Source: Pseudomonas sp. UYIF39
GTDB lineage: Bacteria > Pseudomonadota > Gammaproteobacteria > Pseudomonadales > Pseudomonadaceae
Reading direction: 5' to 3'
Assembly (NCBI RefSeq): GCF_029963765.1
Contig: NZ_JALBYU010000001.1
Location: 310,001 to 374,000 of the forward strand
Length of the DNA: 64,000 nucleotides
The notes under the pieces are model-generated. The model was not told the origin of the DNA. It saw only the letters and a program-made list of their open reading frames with translations, and ran no database searches. Shown piece by piece: positions 17,343 through 27,083 of the stretch. Each line of letters begins with the position of its first letter. Within the stretch, counting starts at the first letter, position 1. Made by a program: the position numbers and the translations under genes.

Positions 17343-17879
17343 TCAGGTTTTCGATGAATTGTTGATGGCCTCAGCCAGGTCCTGGTATTCCTCGCAGGTG
17401 GTGCTGCCGCAGATGGATTTGATCTGCTGCAACTGTTCCTGAGCGAGGTCTAACCGACCTTTGACCACATACGCTTCGCCGAGGTATTCGCGTACTTGCG
17501 CGTATTGCGGGTCAAGTTTGACCGATTGCAGGTAATAGCCGATACCTTCGTCGGTGCGCCCCAGTTTACGTGTAGCGTAGCCGCGATAGTTCAAGGCCTT
17601 GGCGGTGTTTGGCTGTTTGAGGGTGTCGAGCAGGGCCAGCGCTTCCTCATAACGACCGTCCTTGGCCAGGCGATAGGCGTAATTGGTGCGGTCGGCGTCC
17701 GGCAGCAGGCTGCTGGTTTGCTTGAGGCATTTTTGCGACCGGGAGTCGAAGACCTGGCCTTTAGGGCAATTGGGGCTTGCGGGGGCGTCATCGCCGCCAC
17801 CATTGGCGAATGCAAGCGAACTGGACAAGGCGGCCGCCAGCAGCAACTGGACAGTTAACACAGCGAAACGGGTGTTCAT
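17343..17879 (-). CDS. Secreted tetratricopeptide-repeat protein
   Basis: A 178-residue protein with a Sec signal peptide (about residues 1-25, cleavage after SLAFA). After a linker containing two Cys (NCPKGQVFDSRSQKCLK), two to three TPR units follow, clearest in KALNYRGYATRKLGRTDEGIG and the repeat starting DPQYAQVREYLGEAY. It is expected to be periplasmic and to mediate protein contacts. It lies 24 bp upstream of the ECF sigma gene in the same orientation and reading frame, so the three genes (TPR, sigma, anti-sigma) form one unit. Its role in signalling is not known. Confidence 0.85.
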   Translation of the reverse strand: MNTRFAVLTVQLLLAAALSSSLAFANGGGDDAPASPNCPKGQVFDSRSQKCLKQTSSLLPDADRTNYAYRLAKDGRYEEALALLDTLKQPNTAKALNYRGYATRKLGRTDEGIGYYLQSVKLDPQYAQVREYLGEAYVVKGRLDLAQEQLQQIKSICGSTTCEEYQDLAEAINNSSKT

Positions 17880-18088
17880 GGGCGATGCTCCACAGGTTAA
17901 TTCGCTTCAGTTCGTACCACGCCCCGGCTTCAGGTTTGGGTTTTTCATGGTCAATTCTCAGGGGCGATGAAAGGTGAACACCACAGGGTGAACAATTATT
18001 CATTTCTTACTGGCGGTCTGTGCAAGGAAAGCTCAAATCGAGGCGCTTTGCTCGACAGCATTCGTTGTCGATCTGGAGCTCGGCCCTG

Positions 18089-18205
18089 AAAGATCAGGTC
18101 CATCACTCGGCGGCCGCTGGCTATAAAACCGGGGATGATACCTACGTTCGCGGTCGTCCGGATTATCCGCCGCCAGTGGCCGATTGGCTGGGCGAGGGCG
18201 GTTAG
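18089..18205 (+). pseudogene. N-terminal stub of a class I SAM-dependent methyltransferase
   Basis: The reading frame ending at 18205 encodes HSAAAGYKTGDDTYVRGRPD, which matches the opening of a common Pseudomonas methyltransferase (the YVRGRPDYPP signature), and then stops after about 37 codons. The SAM-binding core is absent because the next gene on the opposite strand occupies the space. No clean start is visible. I read it as a decayed remnant. The rest of the gap (17880-18088) shows nothing I can name. Confidence 0.6.
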
Positions 18206-19155
18206 CCCAACAACCGAATCGGATTTCCTGCAGACCAGGCTTGAATGTCCTCGATCATCTGCGAGAAAAACTGGTGGTAGTTCTGCTGGCTGACATACCC
18301 GACGTGGGGCGTGGCCAGCACATTGTCCAGGGTTCTGAACGGATGATGAGGTGGCAAGGGTTCTTGCTCGAAGACGTCCAGCGCAGCGCCTGCCAGTCGC
18401 CGTTTTTGCAACGCCTTGATCAACGCGGACTCATCGACAATCGGACCACGGGCCGTGTTGACCAGCAGCGCCGTGGGCTTCATCCAGTCCAGCGCCTGCG
18501 CGTTCACCAAGCCTTGGCTACGATCGCTGAGCACCAGATGGACCGACAGCACATCGGCCTGTTCGAACAGCTCCTGTTTGCTGACGCAGGTCACGCCGAC
18601 TTCGGCGGCACGTTCGGCGGTCAGGTTCTCGCTCCAGGCAATCACCCGCATGCCGAACACCTGGCCGAATTGGGCAACGCGAGTGCCGATGCTGCCCAGA
18701 CCCAGGATCGCCAAGGTCTTGCCGTGCAGGTCGCCACCCAGGCTTTGCTGCCAAAAACCGGCGCGCAGGGCGTTGGCTTCGACCACCAGATTGCGGGTTG
18801 CCGCCATGATCAGCGCCCAAGTCAGTTCCGGTGCGGCGTGCTTGTAACTGTCGGTGCCACAGACCTGGATACCGTGTGCGGTGGCGGCTTTCAGGTCCAG
18901 GGCGGCGTTACGCATGCTGCCGGTGACCAGCAGCTTGAGTTTCGGTAAGCGCCGCAGCAGGTCCTCATCGAACCGGGTGCGCTCGCGCATCACGCAGATC
19001 ACCTCGAACTCGCGTAACCGTGCCGCCAGGGTGTCGTTGTCGGCAGGGTAGTCATGGATGAAGCTCACCTGGCCGATGTGGTCCAGCACCGACCAGTCCA
19101 CCACGTCACGGGCCACGTCCTGCCAGTCATCAATCACCGCAATCTGCACAGCCAT
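18202..19155 (-). CDS. D-2-hydroxyacid dehydrogenase family protein
   Basis: A 317-residue NAD(P)-dependent oxidoreductase of the D-isomer-specific 2-hydroxyacid dehydrogenase family. The Rossmann motif GLGSIGTRVAQFGQVFGMRV lies near residues 152-171. The catalytic Arg is in NTARGPIVDE, the Glu in DVFEQEPLP and the His in TPHVGY, so the active-site set is complete. The substrate (glyoxylate, hydroxypyruvate, phosphoglycerate or another) cannot be told. It is followed on the upstream side by an alpha/beta hydrolase gene only 13 bp away, so they may be co-transcribed. Its stop overlaps the methyltransferase stub. Confidence 0.92.
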   Translation of the reverse strand: MAVQIAVIDDWQDVARDVVDWSVLDHIGQVSFIHDYPADNDTLAARLREFEVICVMRERTRFDEDLLRRLPKLKLLVTGSMRNAALDLKAATAHGIQVCGTDSYKHAAPELTWALIMAATRNLVVEANALRAGFWQQSLGGDLHGKTLAILGLGSIGTRVAQFGQVFGMRVIAWSENLTAERAAEVGVTCVSKQELFEQADVLSVHLVLSDRSQGLVNAQALDWMKPTALLVNTARGPIVDESALIKALQKRRLAGAALDVFEQEPLPPHHPFRTLDNVLATPHVGYVSQQNYHQFFSQMIEDIQAWSAGNPIRLLG

Positions 19156-19168
19156 CAGCCTTACCTCA

Positions 19169-20194
19169 TCAATGAACGGGGTTGGTTTTGTTCAGCCAGG
19201 CGAGCAGGGCCTGGTGGAATTGCGCCGGTTCTTCCATTTGCGGCGCGTGGCCCATGCCGGGGAATTCGACCAGTGTCGACTGGGGTATCAGTTTCGCCAC
19301 TTGTTTGCCGAGTACATCGTAATGACCGATTTTCGCCTTGACCTCCGGTGGTGCAATTTCTTTGCTGATGGCCGTGGTATCGGCGGTGCCGATCAGCAAC
19401 AGCGTTGGAACTTTCAGGTCCTTGAACTCGTAGTACACCGGTTGGGTGAAGATCATGTCGTAGATCAGCGCCGAATTCCACGCCACCTGCGTATGCCCAG
19501 GTCCTTTGTTCAGCCCGGCGAGCATGTCTACCCAGCGATCGAATTCCGGCTTCCAGCGGCCGCCGTAATAGGTGTTGCGTTCATAGGTGCGGATGCTGTC
19601 GGCGGTGAGTTTGAGCTCGCGTTCGTACCATTGATCAACCGTGCGATAGGGAACGCCGAGGGCTTTCCAGTCTTCCAGGCCGATGGGGTTGACCAGTGCC
19701 AGTTGTTCGACTTGGTCGGGGTATTGCAGCGCATAGCGAGTGGCGAGCATGCCGCCGGTGGAATGCCCGAGCAAACTGGCCTTCTGGATGCCCAGGGCCT
19801 TGAGCAGTTGCTGAGTATTAGTCGCCAGTTGCTGGAAGCTGTACTGATAGTTGTCCGGTTTACTGGAGGTGCAGAAACCGATCTGATCCGGGGCGATGAC
19901 CCGGTAACCGGCCTCACTCAGGGCCTTGATCGAAGTGTCCCAGGTTGCACCGCAGAAGTTCTTGCCGTGCATCAGCACCACGCTGCGTCCATTAGCCTTG
20001 CCGTGAGCGGCGACGTCCATGTAACCCATTTGCAGGGATTTGCCTTGGGACTCAAAGGCGAAATGCTTGACCGTGTAGGGGTACTCGAAGCCTTGTAGCT
20101 CTGGCCCGTATTCCGGGCCTTCGGCGTGGGCGATGACAGGTAATGCAGCGGTCAGCAGCAGGCCGGGCAGCCAGCGGGAGCGGGTGAGGGGCAT
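19169..20194 (-). CDS. Secreted alpha/beta hydrolase
   Basis: A 341-residue hydrolase with a signal peptide ending VIAHA (about residue 24), so probably periplasmic or secreted. The oxyanion region LMHGKNFCGATWD is at about residues 74-86, and the nucleophile Ser 145 lies in GHSTGGM. A late Asp (LLIGTADTT) and His (GMGHAPQMEEP) complete the triad. It resembles epoxide hydrolase and haloperoxidase-like esterases, but the substrate is unknown. It is transcribed toward the 2-hydroxyacid dehydrogenase. Confidence 0.9.
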   Translation of the reverse strand: MPLTRSRWLPGLLLTAALPVIAHAEGPEYGPELQGFEYPYTVKHFAFESQGKSLQMGYMDVAAHGKANGRSVVLMHGKNFCGATWDTSIKALSEAGYRVIAPDQIGFCTSSKPDNYQYSFQQLATNTQQLLKALGIQKASLLGHSTGGMLATRYALQYPDQVEQLALVNPIGLEDWKALGVPYRTVDQWYERELKLTADSIRTYERNTYYGGRWKPEFDRWVDMLAGLNKGPGHTQVAWNSALIYDMIFTQPVYYEFKDLKVPTLLLIGTADTTAISKEIAPPEVKAKIGHYDVLGKQVAKLIPQSTLVEFPGMGHAPQMEEPAQFHQALLAWLNKTNPVH

Positions 20195-20279
20195 GGGTAA
20201 ACTCCATTGGAAATCGGCCGATGCTGGATCGGCATGATTAGGGCGACATTAAACACAGGCAATCGCCGTGGATAATTGT

Positions 20280-20717
20280 TCAACCCATCCAACCCACTGT
20301 GGCCAAGGCCAACACACCATAACGGGCGCCTTTGGCAAGGGTCACGATCAGCAGGAATCGCCCCAACGGCTCACGCAACACGCCGGCCACCAGGGTCAGC
20401 GGATCACCAATCACAGGCACCCAGCTCAGCAGCAACGACCAATGACCGTAGCGCTGATAATGGACTCGGGCTTTTTCCAGATGGCGCGGGTTGACCGGAA
20501 ACCAGCGCCGATCACGAAACCGTTCAATGCCGCGACCCAGCCACCAGTTCACCAGCGACCCCAGAACGTTACCCAACGTTGCCACGGCGAGCAGCGACCA
20601 GAGCCAGTACTTGCCGCTGATCAACAGCCCCACCAACACCGCTTCGGACTGCAAGGGCAGCAGGGTGGCTGCGCCGAATGCGGCGAAGAACAGCCCGATG
20701 TACGCACCGAACATCAA
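20280..20717 (-). CDS. YqaA family inner-membrane protein (SNARE-associated/DedA-like)
   Basis: A 145-residue membrane protein with several hydrophobic helices and the family blocks LGNVLGSLVNWWLGR and LLSWVPVIGDPLTLVAGVLR. The second is a hallmark of the DedA/YqaA group, where the polar residues sit in a re-entrant loop. DedA-type proteins are linked to lipid scrambling or transport, but YqaA itself is uncharacterised. Its start overlaps the stop of the upstream DUF411 gene by 4 bp. Confidence 0.88.
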   Translation of the reverse strand: MMFGAYIGLFFAAFGAATLLPLQSEAVLVGLLISGKYWLWSLLAVATLGNVLGSLVNWWLGRGIERFRDRRWFPVNPRHLEKARVHYQRYGHWSLLLSWVPVIGDPLTLVAGVLREPLGRFLLIVTLAKGARYGVLALATVGWMG

Positions 20718-21160
20718 TGGGCAGGGTAGTCCGCCACCACGACGTCAGTGCCGTCTTTTTTCAGGCCGATCACTTGATACGCATCGCTCATGCCGTCCAT
20801 TTCCATGCCGGGTGAACCCATGGGCATGCCGGGGGCGGCAACGCCCAACAGATCGTCGCGCTTGCTCAAGGCCAGCACCTGATCGGCGGGGACATGACCT
20901 TCAACGAATTTGCCGTTGATCAAACCGGTGTGGCACGACGCAAGACGCGGAGGCACGCCGTGCTGTTGCTTGAATTCACTCATGTTGGCTTCGACGTGAT
21001 CGTCGACTTTGAAGCCGTTGGCTTCTAAATGGCTGATCCATTTTTTGCAGCAACCGCAATTGGCATCGCGGTGCACCTCGATCGGGATCAGGTCGGCGGC
21101 CTGGGCCAGGGAGGAAATGAACAGGGCGCTCAGGGCGACCAGACGCAGGTGGGTTCGCAT
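20714..21160 (-). CDS. DUF411 periplasmic metal-binding protein
   Basis: A 148-residue DUF411 protein with a Sec signal peptide (cleavage near SLAQA, residue 21). The mature start carries ANCGCCKKW, whose Cys 35, 37 and 38 are expected to bind copper or another soft metal. A Met-rich stretch (GMPMGSPGMEMDGM) adds further ligands. Relatives appear in copper and silver resistance loci. No other resistance gene is next to it here. It overlaps the YqaA-like gene, forming a two-gene operon. Confidence 0.88.
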   Translation of the reverse strand: MRTHLRLVALSALFISSLAQAADLIPIEVHRDANCGCCKKWISHLEANGFKVDDHVEANMSEFKQQHGVPPRLASCHTGLINGKFVEGHVPADQVLALSKRDDLLGVAAPGMPMGSPGMEMDGMSDAYQVIGLKKDGTDVVVADYPAH

Positions 21161-21365
21161 GGGGAATCTCGTTTCGAATGGCGGCCAAAAAAATGCATTC
21201 TGACCATTTTTTTTGGCTAGGCATTCAAGGAATGTTTCGAATTAATACAAAACTGGGCAGCCTTGATCATCGTAGATCATAGCTGTCAGTCAGATGAGGC
21301 GCACATTACAAGATTGTCAGGTTGGCCGCTGAGTACCGGGGGGCGGCACTCAGGGTAGAGCAGAA

Positions 21366-23357
21366 TTAACGAACCTTGAACCGTCCCATGATCGCGCTCA
21401 CACGACTGTTGGCTTCCAGCAGTTGTTGGGTATTGAGCTCGCTGGCGTGACCGCTTTTCACCAGTTCGTCGACCATGTGGCGGATTTGCACCATGCTGCG
21501 GTTGATCTCTTCGGTCACCGCGCTTTGCTGCTCGGCGGCCGTGGCGATCTGGGTGCTGAGGCTGTTGATGTGGCTGACGTTGCCGGCCATTTCATCCAGA
21601 CCGGTGTTGACCCGTGCCGTGGCATCGGCGGCCGACTGGCAACTGGTCTGGGTGTTTTCCATGGCGGTTACCGACGAACTCACACCCTGCGTCAGTCGGG
21701 TGAGCATTTCATTGATTTGCGACGTACTGTCCTGGGTGCGGGCGGCGAGGGCGCGGACTTCATCGGCGACTACGGCGAAACCGCGGCCCTGCTCGCCGGC
21801 GCGGGCGGCTTCGATGGCTGCGTTGAGGGCCAACAGGTTGGTTTGCCCGGCAATGGCGCCGATGACCCCGAGAATCTCGGTGATGCGTTGAGCGTCCTGT
21901 TGCATGCTTTCGACTTTATGGGTGGCGCTGGCCACTTCGTCGATCAGCGCAATCACGCTGTTCGACGCTTCGCCCACCACGACCCGCGAACGGTCAGCGT
22001 TTTCGTTGGCGCGTTGGGTAAAGGCAGCGGTTTCGGCGGCATTCTGCGCGACGCTTTCGGCGGTCGAACTCATCTCGGTGATGGCGGTGACGGTCTGATC
22101 GGTTTCCGAGGCGTGACGCACCAGAATCTGGCTGGTGTGGGCGGAGGTGCGTTGCAGGTTATCCAGGCTGGAGGCCATGGCGCCGGTGGCCAGGGTGACT
22201 TCGCCGATCATGTTCTGCAAGTAGGCGATGAAGGCGTTGACCGAGTGGCCGATGGCGCCCAGTTCGTCTTCGGCGCGAATGGTAATGCGTTTGGTCAAGT
22301 CGGCGTCACCGGCTGACAGTGCGTCGATGTTGGCCTTGAGGGCTTTCATGCGCTGGACCAGTTGGCGAATCGCATAGATCTGTAGCAACACCAGAAGGAT
22401 CACCATCGGGATTTGCAGCAGGCTCAGCGTGCTGAGCACGTCGTCGCGCTGGGCGGTGATCAGCTTGGTCGGCAGGGCGGTGGCGAGGAACCAGGGCGTG
22501 CCTTCGATCGGGCGCATGAAGAAGGTGCCGGCTTCGCCGTTGTTGTCGAACTCGACCCGCTGTGACTGGTCACGGTTTTGCAAGCCGGCCTTCACCTGGC
22601 TAGCGAACGGCGAGTTGCCGGCCAACTCACTGATGTTCTTCAGGACGATCGGCCCGCTGATGCGCGAGCTGTTGCTGATGATCTTGCCGTCGGCTTCGAC
22701 GATCAGCATTTCGGCGCCGAGGTCTTTCTCCTTGCGTGCCACCAGGTCATTGAAAAATCCCAGGGTCACGTCGATGGTCGACACGCCGTAGGCCGCGCCA
22801 TTCTTCTGGATGGCCATGGCGCAGTTGGTGCGTGGCTCGGCGCTGGCGTCATCTTTATAGGCAGCCGCCCACGCGCATTGGCCGCGCGGGGTTTGCATGC
22901 CGCCTTGGTACCAAGTCTGGTCGTAGTAGTTGGGCGCGGCATCGCTGTTCCAAAAGGTGTTAACGGCCAGTTTACCCGAGGCATCCCGGTGCCAGAACGT
23001 GCTGAACTTGTTGCGCCCGGCTTCGCGCTGACCGGGCAGCGGCCAGATCCCGCCGCCGAAGACTTTCAGCTCGCCGTACTGGTCGACCAAGCCTGGCAGG
23101 ACGGTGTCGATGGCGGCGCTGTCGAGCAGGGGAATGGTCTGTGTGATGCTTCGCTGTTGCGCCTGAACCTTGTTCAGTTCGCCCTGGATTTGCTCGGCGA
23201 CTTCGGCGATTCGGTTGAGGGCCACTTGTTCTTCGGTGTGACGCAGCTTCGGTGCGACCAACTGGCTGATGCCGACCACTGTCAGCACGGACAACAGCAG
23301 GATGAACAGGACCAGAAACAGCGTGTAACGAGCCTGAATGGTACGGAATGCGGGCAT
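21366..23357 (-). CDS. Methyl-accepting chemotaxis protein (dCache type)
   Basis: A 663-residue chemoreceptor. The first membrane helix is at about residues 13-33, followed by a large periplasmic double-Cache sensor, a second helix at about 313-335, a HAMP domain and a cytoplasmic signalling domain. The signalling hairpin tip [20 protein letters not shown], which binds CheA and CheW, is perfect. The ligand cannot be predicted: the segment [17 protein letters not shown] does not clearly match the amino-acid dCache motif. It stands alone, with no che genes nearby. Confidence 0.95.
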   Translation of the reverse strand: MPAFRTIQARYTLFLVLFILLLSVLTVVGISQLVAPKLRHTEEQVALNRIAEVAEQIQGELNKVQAQQRSITQTIPLLDSAAIDTVLPGLVDQYGELKVFGGGIWPLPGQREAGRNKFSTFWHRDASGKLAVNTFWNSDAAPNYYDQTWYQGGMQTPRGQCAWAAAYKDDASAEPRTNCAMAIQKNGAAYGVSTIDVTLGFFNDLVARKEKDLGAEMLIVEADGKIISNSSRISGPIVLKNISELAGNSPFASQVKAGLQNRDQSQRVEFDNNGEAGTFFMRPIEGTPWFLATALPTKLITAQRDDVLSTLSLLQIPMVILLVLLQIYAIRQLVQRMKALKANIDALSAGDADLTKRITIRAEDELGAIGHSVNAFIAYLQNMIGEVTLATGAMASSLDNLQRTSAHTSQILVRHASETDQTVTAITEMSSTAESVAQNAAETAAFTQRANENADRSRVVVGEASNSVIALIDEVASATHKVESMQQDAQRITEILGVIGAIAGQTNLLALNAAIEAARAGEQGRGFAVVADEVRALAARTQDSTSQINEMLTRLTQGVSSSVTAMENTQTSCQSAADATARVNTGLDEMAGNVSHINSLSTQIATAAEQQSAVTEEINRSMVQIRHMVDELVKSGHASELNTQQLLEANSRVSAIMGRFKVR

Positions 23358-23523
23358 GGGACCGGTCCTTAGTGCTGCGTTCTTGTTGTGGTTGTCGGTA
23401 TGAAGTCGACGCTTTCAAGGGCTATCGGCTCGAGAAAGCCGAGCTTTAGGTACGATCGTGCAAGAGTGGCGCGAGGTGACCACACGGACGTCTGCATCAG
23501 GTAGTGCAGTCGGGAGTTCGGTC

Positions 23524-24054
23524 ATGACTATCGGCTATACCGGGGTCTGGACTTCCAAGGCAGGTTTGCTGGTCAAGGACACGGGCGCCGGAAAGCCTGT
23601 GACGCAAAGCGCCAAGGTCAAGCAAATGCTGGCATTGGTGGGAAGCGATCCCAGCGTGTTCAACATGAAGTTGATGGATGAGCAGAAACTGCACAGAAAC
23701 ATCAAAGGCTTCGACCCGGAAAACGTCACCTCCAAACAACTGGGCAATCTCAGTGCCTGCTTGAAAGCCAAAGGCCTGATTTCTGATATTACGTCGATGA
23801 CGCTAATGAACGCCGGTGACAAGTTTGACCGGTTTGGGATACAGAAAGACCCGGATGCGAAATTCAACGCGCTGGAGTATTTCGCCACCCAGCTGGACAC
23901 CATCCAGAACAACAGTATCAAGGGTGACAAGTACGCCACGGGCCTGATCCCGGAATACAAGAAAGCGATTTACGTACTGCAGAATTTACAAGCTTACGGC
24001 AAGGGTAATGGCACATCAGTGCCGACTGACAAGGGCGTCACCTCGAAGGCGTGA
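23524..24054 (+). CDS. Hypothetical protein
   Basis: A 176-residue soluble protein that I do not recognise. It has no signal peptide, no membrane segment and no known motif; a middle region (NVTSKQLGNLSACLKAKGLI) is helical in character. The ATG at 23524 is preferred because a GGGAG lies just upstream and the 22 residues before it in the open frame are low-complexity Ser/Thr. It is monocistronic between the chemoreceptor and an aldo/keto reductase. An effector or accessory protein is possible, but nothing shows it. Confidence 0.7.
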   Translation: MTIGYTGVWTSKAGLLVKDTGAGKPVTQSAKVKQMLALVGSDPSVFNMKLMDEQKLHRNIKGFDPENVTSKQLGNLSACLKAKGLISDITSMTLMNAGDKFDRFGIQKDPDAKFNALEYFATQLDTIQNNSIKGDKYATGLIPEYKKAIYVLQNLQAYGKGNGTSVPTDKGVTSKA

Positions 24055-24062
24055 CGGGTTGT

Positions 24063-24094
24063 CCTGGCCCAATCAAATCGTCGAATGGGCCAGG
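24063..24094. terminator. Hairpin between convergent genes
   Basis: CCTGGCCCA at 24063-24071 pairs with TGGGCCAGG at 24086-24094 across a 14-nt loop, between the stops of the hypothetical gene and the aldo/keto reductase. There is no long T-tract, so efficiency is uncertain. Confidence 0.5.
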
Positions 24095-24100
24095 TGTCGG

Positions 24101-25096
24101 TTAGCGGTCAAGTAACTCCATGACTTCTTCCGGGTAACGTAAACCGGCCGTGGCATTGGCCGGGAATATCGCTTCCAGCGCTTGCAAGTCTTCGCCGCTG
24201 AGTTTCACATCCAGCGCGGCCACATTTTCTTCCAGGTATTTTCGTTGTTTAGTCCCCGGAATCGGGATCACGTAATCGCCCTGAGCCAATACCCATGCCA
24301 GCGCCAGTTGGCCGGCAGTCACGCCTTTTTCTGCGGCCAGGTCCTGCACTTGCTGCACCAGCAACAGATTCTTGGCGAAGTTCTCGCCCTGAAAACGCGG
24401 GCTGAAACGACGGTAGTCGTCTGCGGCGAAATCATCAGGGCTTTTCAGCGCTCCGGTAAGAAAGCCACGACCCAAAGGGCTGTAGGGGACGAAGGCGATC
24501 CCCAGACGCTGACACGCGGCCAGACAACCGTTTTCCTCCTGATCACGGCTCCACAACGAATACTCGCTCTGCAGCGCACTGATCGGATGAACCTTGTGTG
24601 CTCGCTCAAGCGTTGCGACCGAGGCCTCGCTCAAACCCAGGTAACGCACCTTGCCGGCTTTCACCAGGTCGGCCATGGCGCCGACGGTTTCCTCGATGGC
24701 TACCTGCGGATCGATGCGGTGCTGGTAGTACAAATCCAGGGTCTCGACACCGAGGCACTTGAGGGTGCCGTCGATAGCGGCGTGAATGTAATCCGGTCGA
24801 CCGTTGACGCCCCGCGCAACCGGATCGGCCGGGTCGCGGACGATGCCGAATTTGCTGGCCAGAAACACCTGGTCCCGTTTGCCGGTGATGGCTCTGCCGA
24901 TCAGTGCTTCGTTGGTGTGCGGGCCATACATATCGGCGGTGTCGAGCATGTTGATCCCCAACTCCAGCGCGCGGTGCAGAGTCGCCGTGGCTTCGCGGAT
25001 GTCCACGCCAGTCGTGTAGAAATCGGTCATGCCCATGCAGCCCAGACCCATCGCGCTTACTAGTGGACCGTTTTTGCCCAGTTGACGTGTTTGCAT
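24101..25096 (-). CDS. Aldo/keto reductase
   Basis: A 331-residue NADPH-dependent oxidoreductase of the aldo/keto reductase family. The catalytic tetrad is visible: Asp and Tyr in [10 protein letters not shown], Lys in FLASKFG and His in YYQHRID. The C-terminal cofactor site is in [17 protein letters not shown]. The ATG at 25096 is used instead of one 78 bp upstream because the family begins with the [10 protein letters not shown] strand. It is divergent from a LysR regulator with about 120 bp between, the usual layout for control by that regulator. The substrate is unknown. Confidence 0.93.
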   Translation of the reverse strand: MQTRQLGKNGPLVSAMGLGCMGMTDFYTTGVDIREATATLHRALELGINMLDTADMYGPHTNEALIGRAITGKRDQVFLASKFGIVRDPADPVARGVNGRPDYIHAAIDGTLKCLGVETLDLYYQHRIDPQVAIEETVGAMADLVKAGKVRYLGLSEASVATLERAHKVHPISALQSEYSLWSRDQEENGCLAACQRLGIAFVPYSPLGRGFLTGALKSPDDFAADDYRRFSPRFQGENFAKNLLLVQQVQDLAAEKGVTAGQLALAWVLAQGDYVIPIPGTKQRKYLEENVAALDVKLSGEDLQALEAIFPANATAGLRYPEEVMELLDR

Positions 25097-25214
25097 GAAA
25101 TCAGCTCCCTGTGAATGTGGAGTCCATTGTTGGCCTCGACAGAAACAAGATAAACCGGCTAAAACTGCTATCACTGTTCGTAATTTCTAAATAATCAGTC
25201 GGTAAGCAAAAGCA

Positions 25215-26141
25215 ATGGACCGTTTTAACGCGATGCACGTATTCACTCGAATCGTCGAACTGGGCGGCTTTGCCAAGGCGGCGGACAGCCTGCAATTGCC
25301 CCGGGCCTCAGTGACCATTCTGATCAAGCAGCTGGAGGCGCATCTCGGTGTGCAGCTGCTGCAACGCACGACGCGCCAGATCAGCCTGACGCTCGACGGT
25401 GCGGCCTATTACCCTCGTTGCGTACGGTTGCTGTCGGACCTGGAGGAAACCGAAGCGGTGTTCAGCGCTGCACGCAACAACCCCAAGGGGCTGTTGCGCG
25501 TGGACATGCCAGCGGGCGTGGGACGCTTGATGGTGATCCCGGCATTACCGCAATTTACTGCTCGATACCCCTTGATAGAGCTGGAAATCGGCTTGAATGA
25601 CCGGCCAGTCGACCTGATACGCGAAGGCGTCGATTGCGTGCTGCGGGCCGGCGACTCACTGGACGATTCACTGGTGGCGCGGCCGTTGGCCATGCTGGAC
25701 CAGGTCACGTGTGCCAGCCCCGACTACTTGAAGCGATTCGGAACGCCCCAGTGTCTGGCTGACCTTGAGGGTCATCGGATGGTGGAGTACTTCTCCAGCA
25801 GCAATGGCAAGCGTTATGGGCTGGAGTTCATGGTCAATGATCAGGTTCAGATCATTAATCTACCCAAGCAAGTCTCGGTCAACAGCGCCGATGGTTACCT
25901 GGCCGCTTGTGAGGCGGGGTATGGTCTGGTCCAGACCCCGTATTACCACGTTGCCCGCCAGGTGAGCGAAGGCCGTTTGTGTGAAGTCCTCAGGACGGTG
26001 GCGACACCGGGGATGCCGCTGACAGCGCTCTACCCGCCACACCGCCAGTTGTCCCGGCGGGTGAGGGTGTTTGTCGATTGGCTGGTTGAGCTTTGCGCGC
26101 AGCCGGGCAATGACTTTTATCGAAAAGACTCACGCGGCTGA
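25215..26141 (+). CDS. LysR family transcriptional regulator
   Basis: A 308-residue LysR regulator. The helix-turn-helix lies in the first 60 residues (AKAADSLQLPRASVTILIKQ), followed by the effector-binding domain with LLRVDMPAGVGRLMVIPALP and HRMVEYFSSSNGKRYG. It belongs to the subgroup with an Arg/Ala-rich recognition helix that often controls adjacent oxidoreductases. It is divergent from the aldo/keto reductase, its probable target. It ends 12 bp before the stop of the convergent GNAT gene. Confidence 0.92.
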   Translation: MDRFNAMHVFTRIVELGGFAKAADSLQLPRASVTILIKQLEAHLGVQLLQRTTRQISLTLDGAAYYPRCVRLLSDLEETEAVFSAARNNPKGLLRVDMPAGVGRLMVIPALPQFTARYPLIELEIGLNDRPVDLIREGVDCVLRAGDSLDDSLVARPLAMLDQVTCASPDYLKRFGTPQCLADLEGHRMVEYFSSSNGKRYGLEFMVNDQVQIINLPKQVSVNSADGYLAACEAGYGLVQTPYYHVARQVSEGRLCEVLRTVATPGMPLTALYPPHRQLSRRVRVFVDWLVELCAQPGNDFYRKDSRG

Positions 26142-26153
26142 GCGGTCCCTGTT

Positions 26154-27083
26154 TCATGCCACGGCGCTGCTGCGGGTGTTGCCGTTTTGCTGTAAGTCGT
26201 CATGCAACCGTTGCATGTGCGGGCAGTGCAGGTCGAGGTGCCGAGGCTCGGTCCCTCGATGAAATAGCGCGAACCACCCTTTACTGTATTGCGTGGGCAT
26301 CAGTCCGGTGAAGGTGAAACCAAGGGCTGACAAATTGCGTAAATCTTCGGCAAAGTGCCAGGACAGTTCGAGTTTGACCGAGATCAGCCAGTGCCTGGGC
26401 AGGTGCCGAATTTGATCAAGGAGATGTTTGTTCACGCGCGGTATGAGCATTTCGAACAGTTCATGGTGCTGTTCGATTTGCAGGGGTAGATTGAGGCTAG
26501 GCGCCATGCCCTGGTGAGTGCCAAACACTGAATTTAGGCGCTGCATGAACGCTCGGCAACTCTCAGGCCATGGGATATCGGGAAGCGGGCGTTCGTGTCC
26601 TTCATTGATGTGACAACCCAGCACCATGGTTTCCCGTAACGGTTCAGTGAGCGGCGACGCGATGTAGTCGGGAAGCAAACCTGTGCTATGGAAACCGATT
26701 TTTTCTGCCATGCGTTGAGTGTACGGGTGGTGAGTCACCTGCTTGATCGAGAGGCTTTTGAGTTTCAAGGATTTTGAAAGCTCGATGAGTTGCGAACCAA
26801 GAAGCGTTGCGACACGTTGTCCCTGAGCGGAGGGATGCACCGCCATGAGCGCCAGTTCAGCGGTTAATGAAATCGCATCGAGGCACAATGCGGCGTGCCC
26901 CAGTACCAGCTTGTCGTCCACCGCAACGATGGATTGCCAGCGGCCCTCGGCATTGTGCTGACTGATCATGGTCGGTAAGTAAATGTCTGGCCTGGCGTAA
27001 TGATCACCGTAGATCTGCCGAAATAACTGGCTCACGGACTGTGCGTCGGATGGCTGGTAGCGCCGAAAAATCAATTGGCTCAT
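26154..27083 (-). CDS. GNAT family N-acetyltransferase (last gene of luxCE-like operon)
   Basis: A 309-residue protein with an N-terminal GNAT domain: LALMAVHPSAQGQRVATLLG at about residues 77-96 contains the acyl-CoA pyrophosphate-binding loop (Q-x-x-x-A/G). About 150 more residues follow that are not part of a minimal GNAT fold and are rich in His and Trp (LPRHWLISVKLELSWHF). It probably transfers an acyl group to an amine of the pathway intermediate. Its start overlaps the ligase stop by one base (TAATG), tying it to the operon of acyl-activating genes upstream. Confidence 0.82.
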   Translation of the reverse strand: MSQLIFRRYQPSDAQSVSQLFRQIYGDHYARPDIYLPTMISQHNAEGRWQSIVAVDDKLVLGHAALCLDAISLTAELALMAVHPSAQGQRVATLLGSQLIELSKSLKLKSLSIKQVTHHPYTQRMAEKIGFHSTGLLPDYIASPLTEPLRETMVLGCHINEGHERPLPDIPWPESCRAFMQRLNSVFGTHQGMAPSLNLPLQIEQHHELFEMLIPRVNKHLLDQIRHLPRHWLISVKLELSWHFAEDLRNLSALGFTFTGLMPTQYSKGWFALFHRGTEPRHLDLHCPHMQRLHDDLQQNGNTRSSAVA

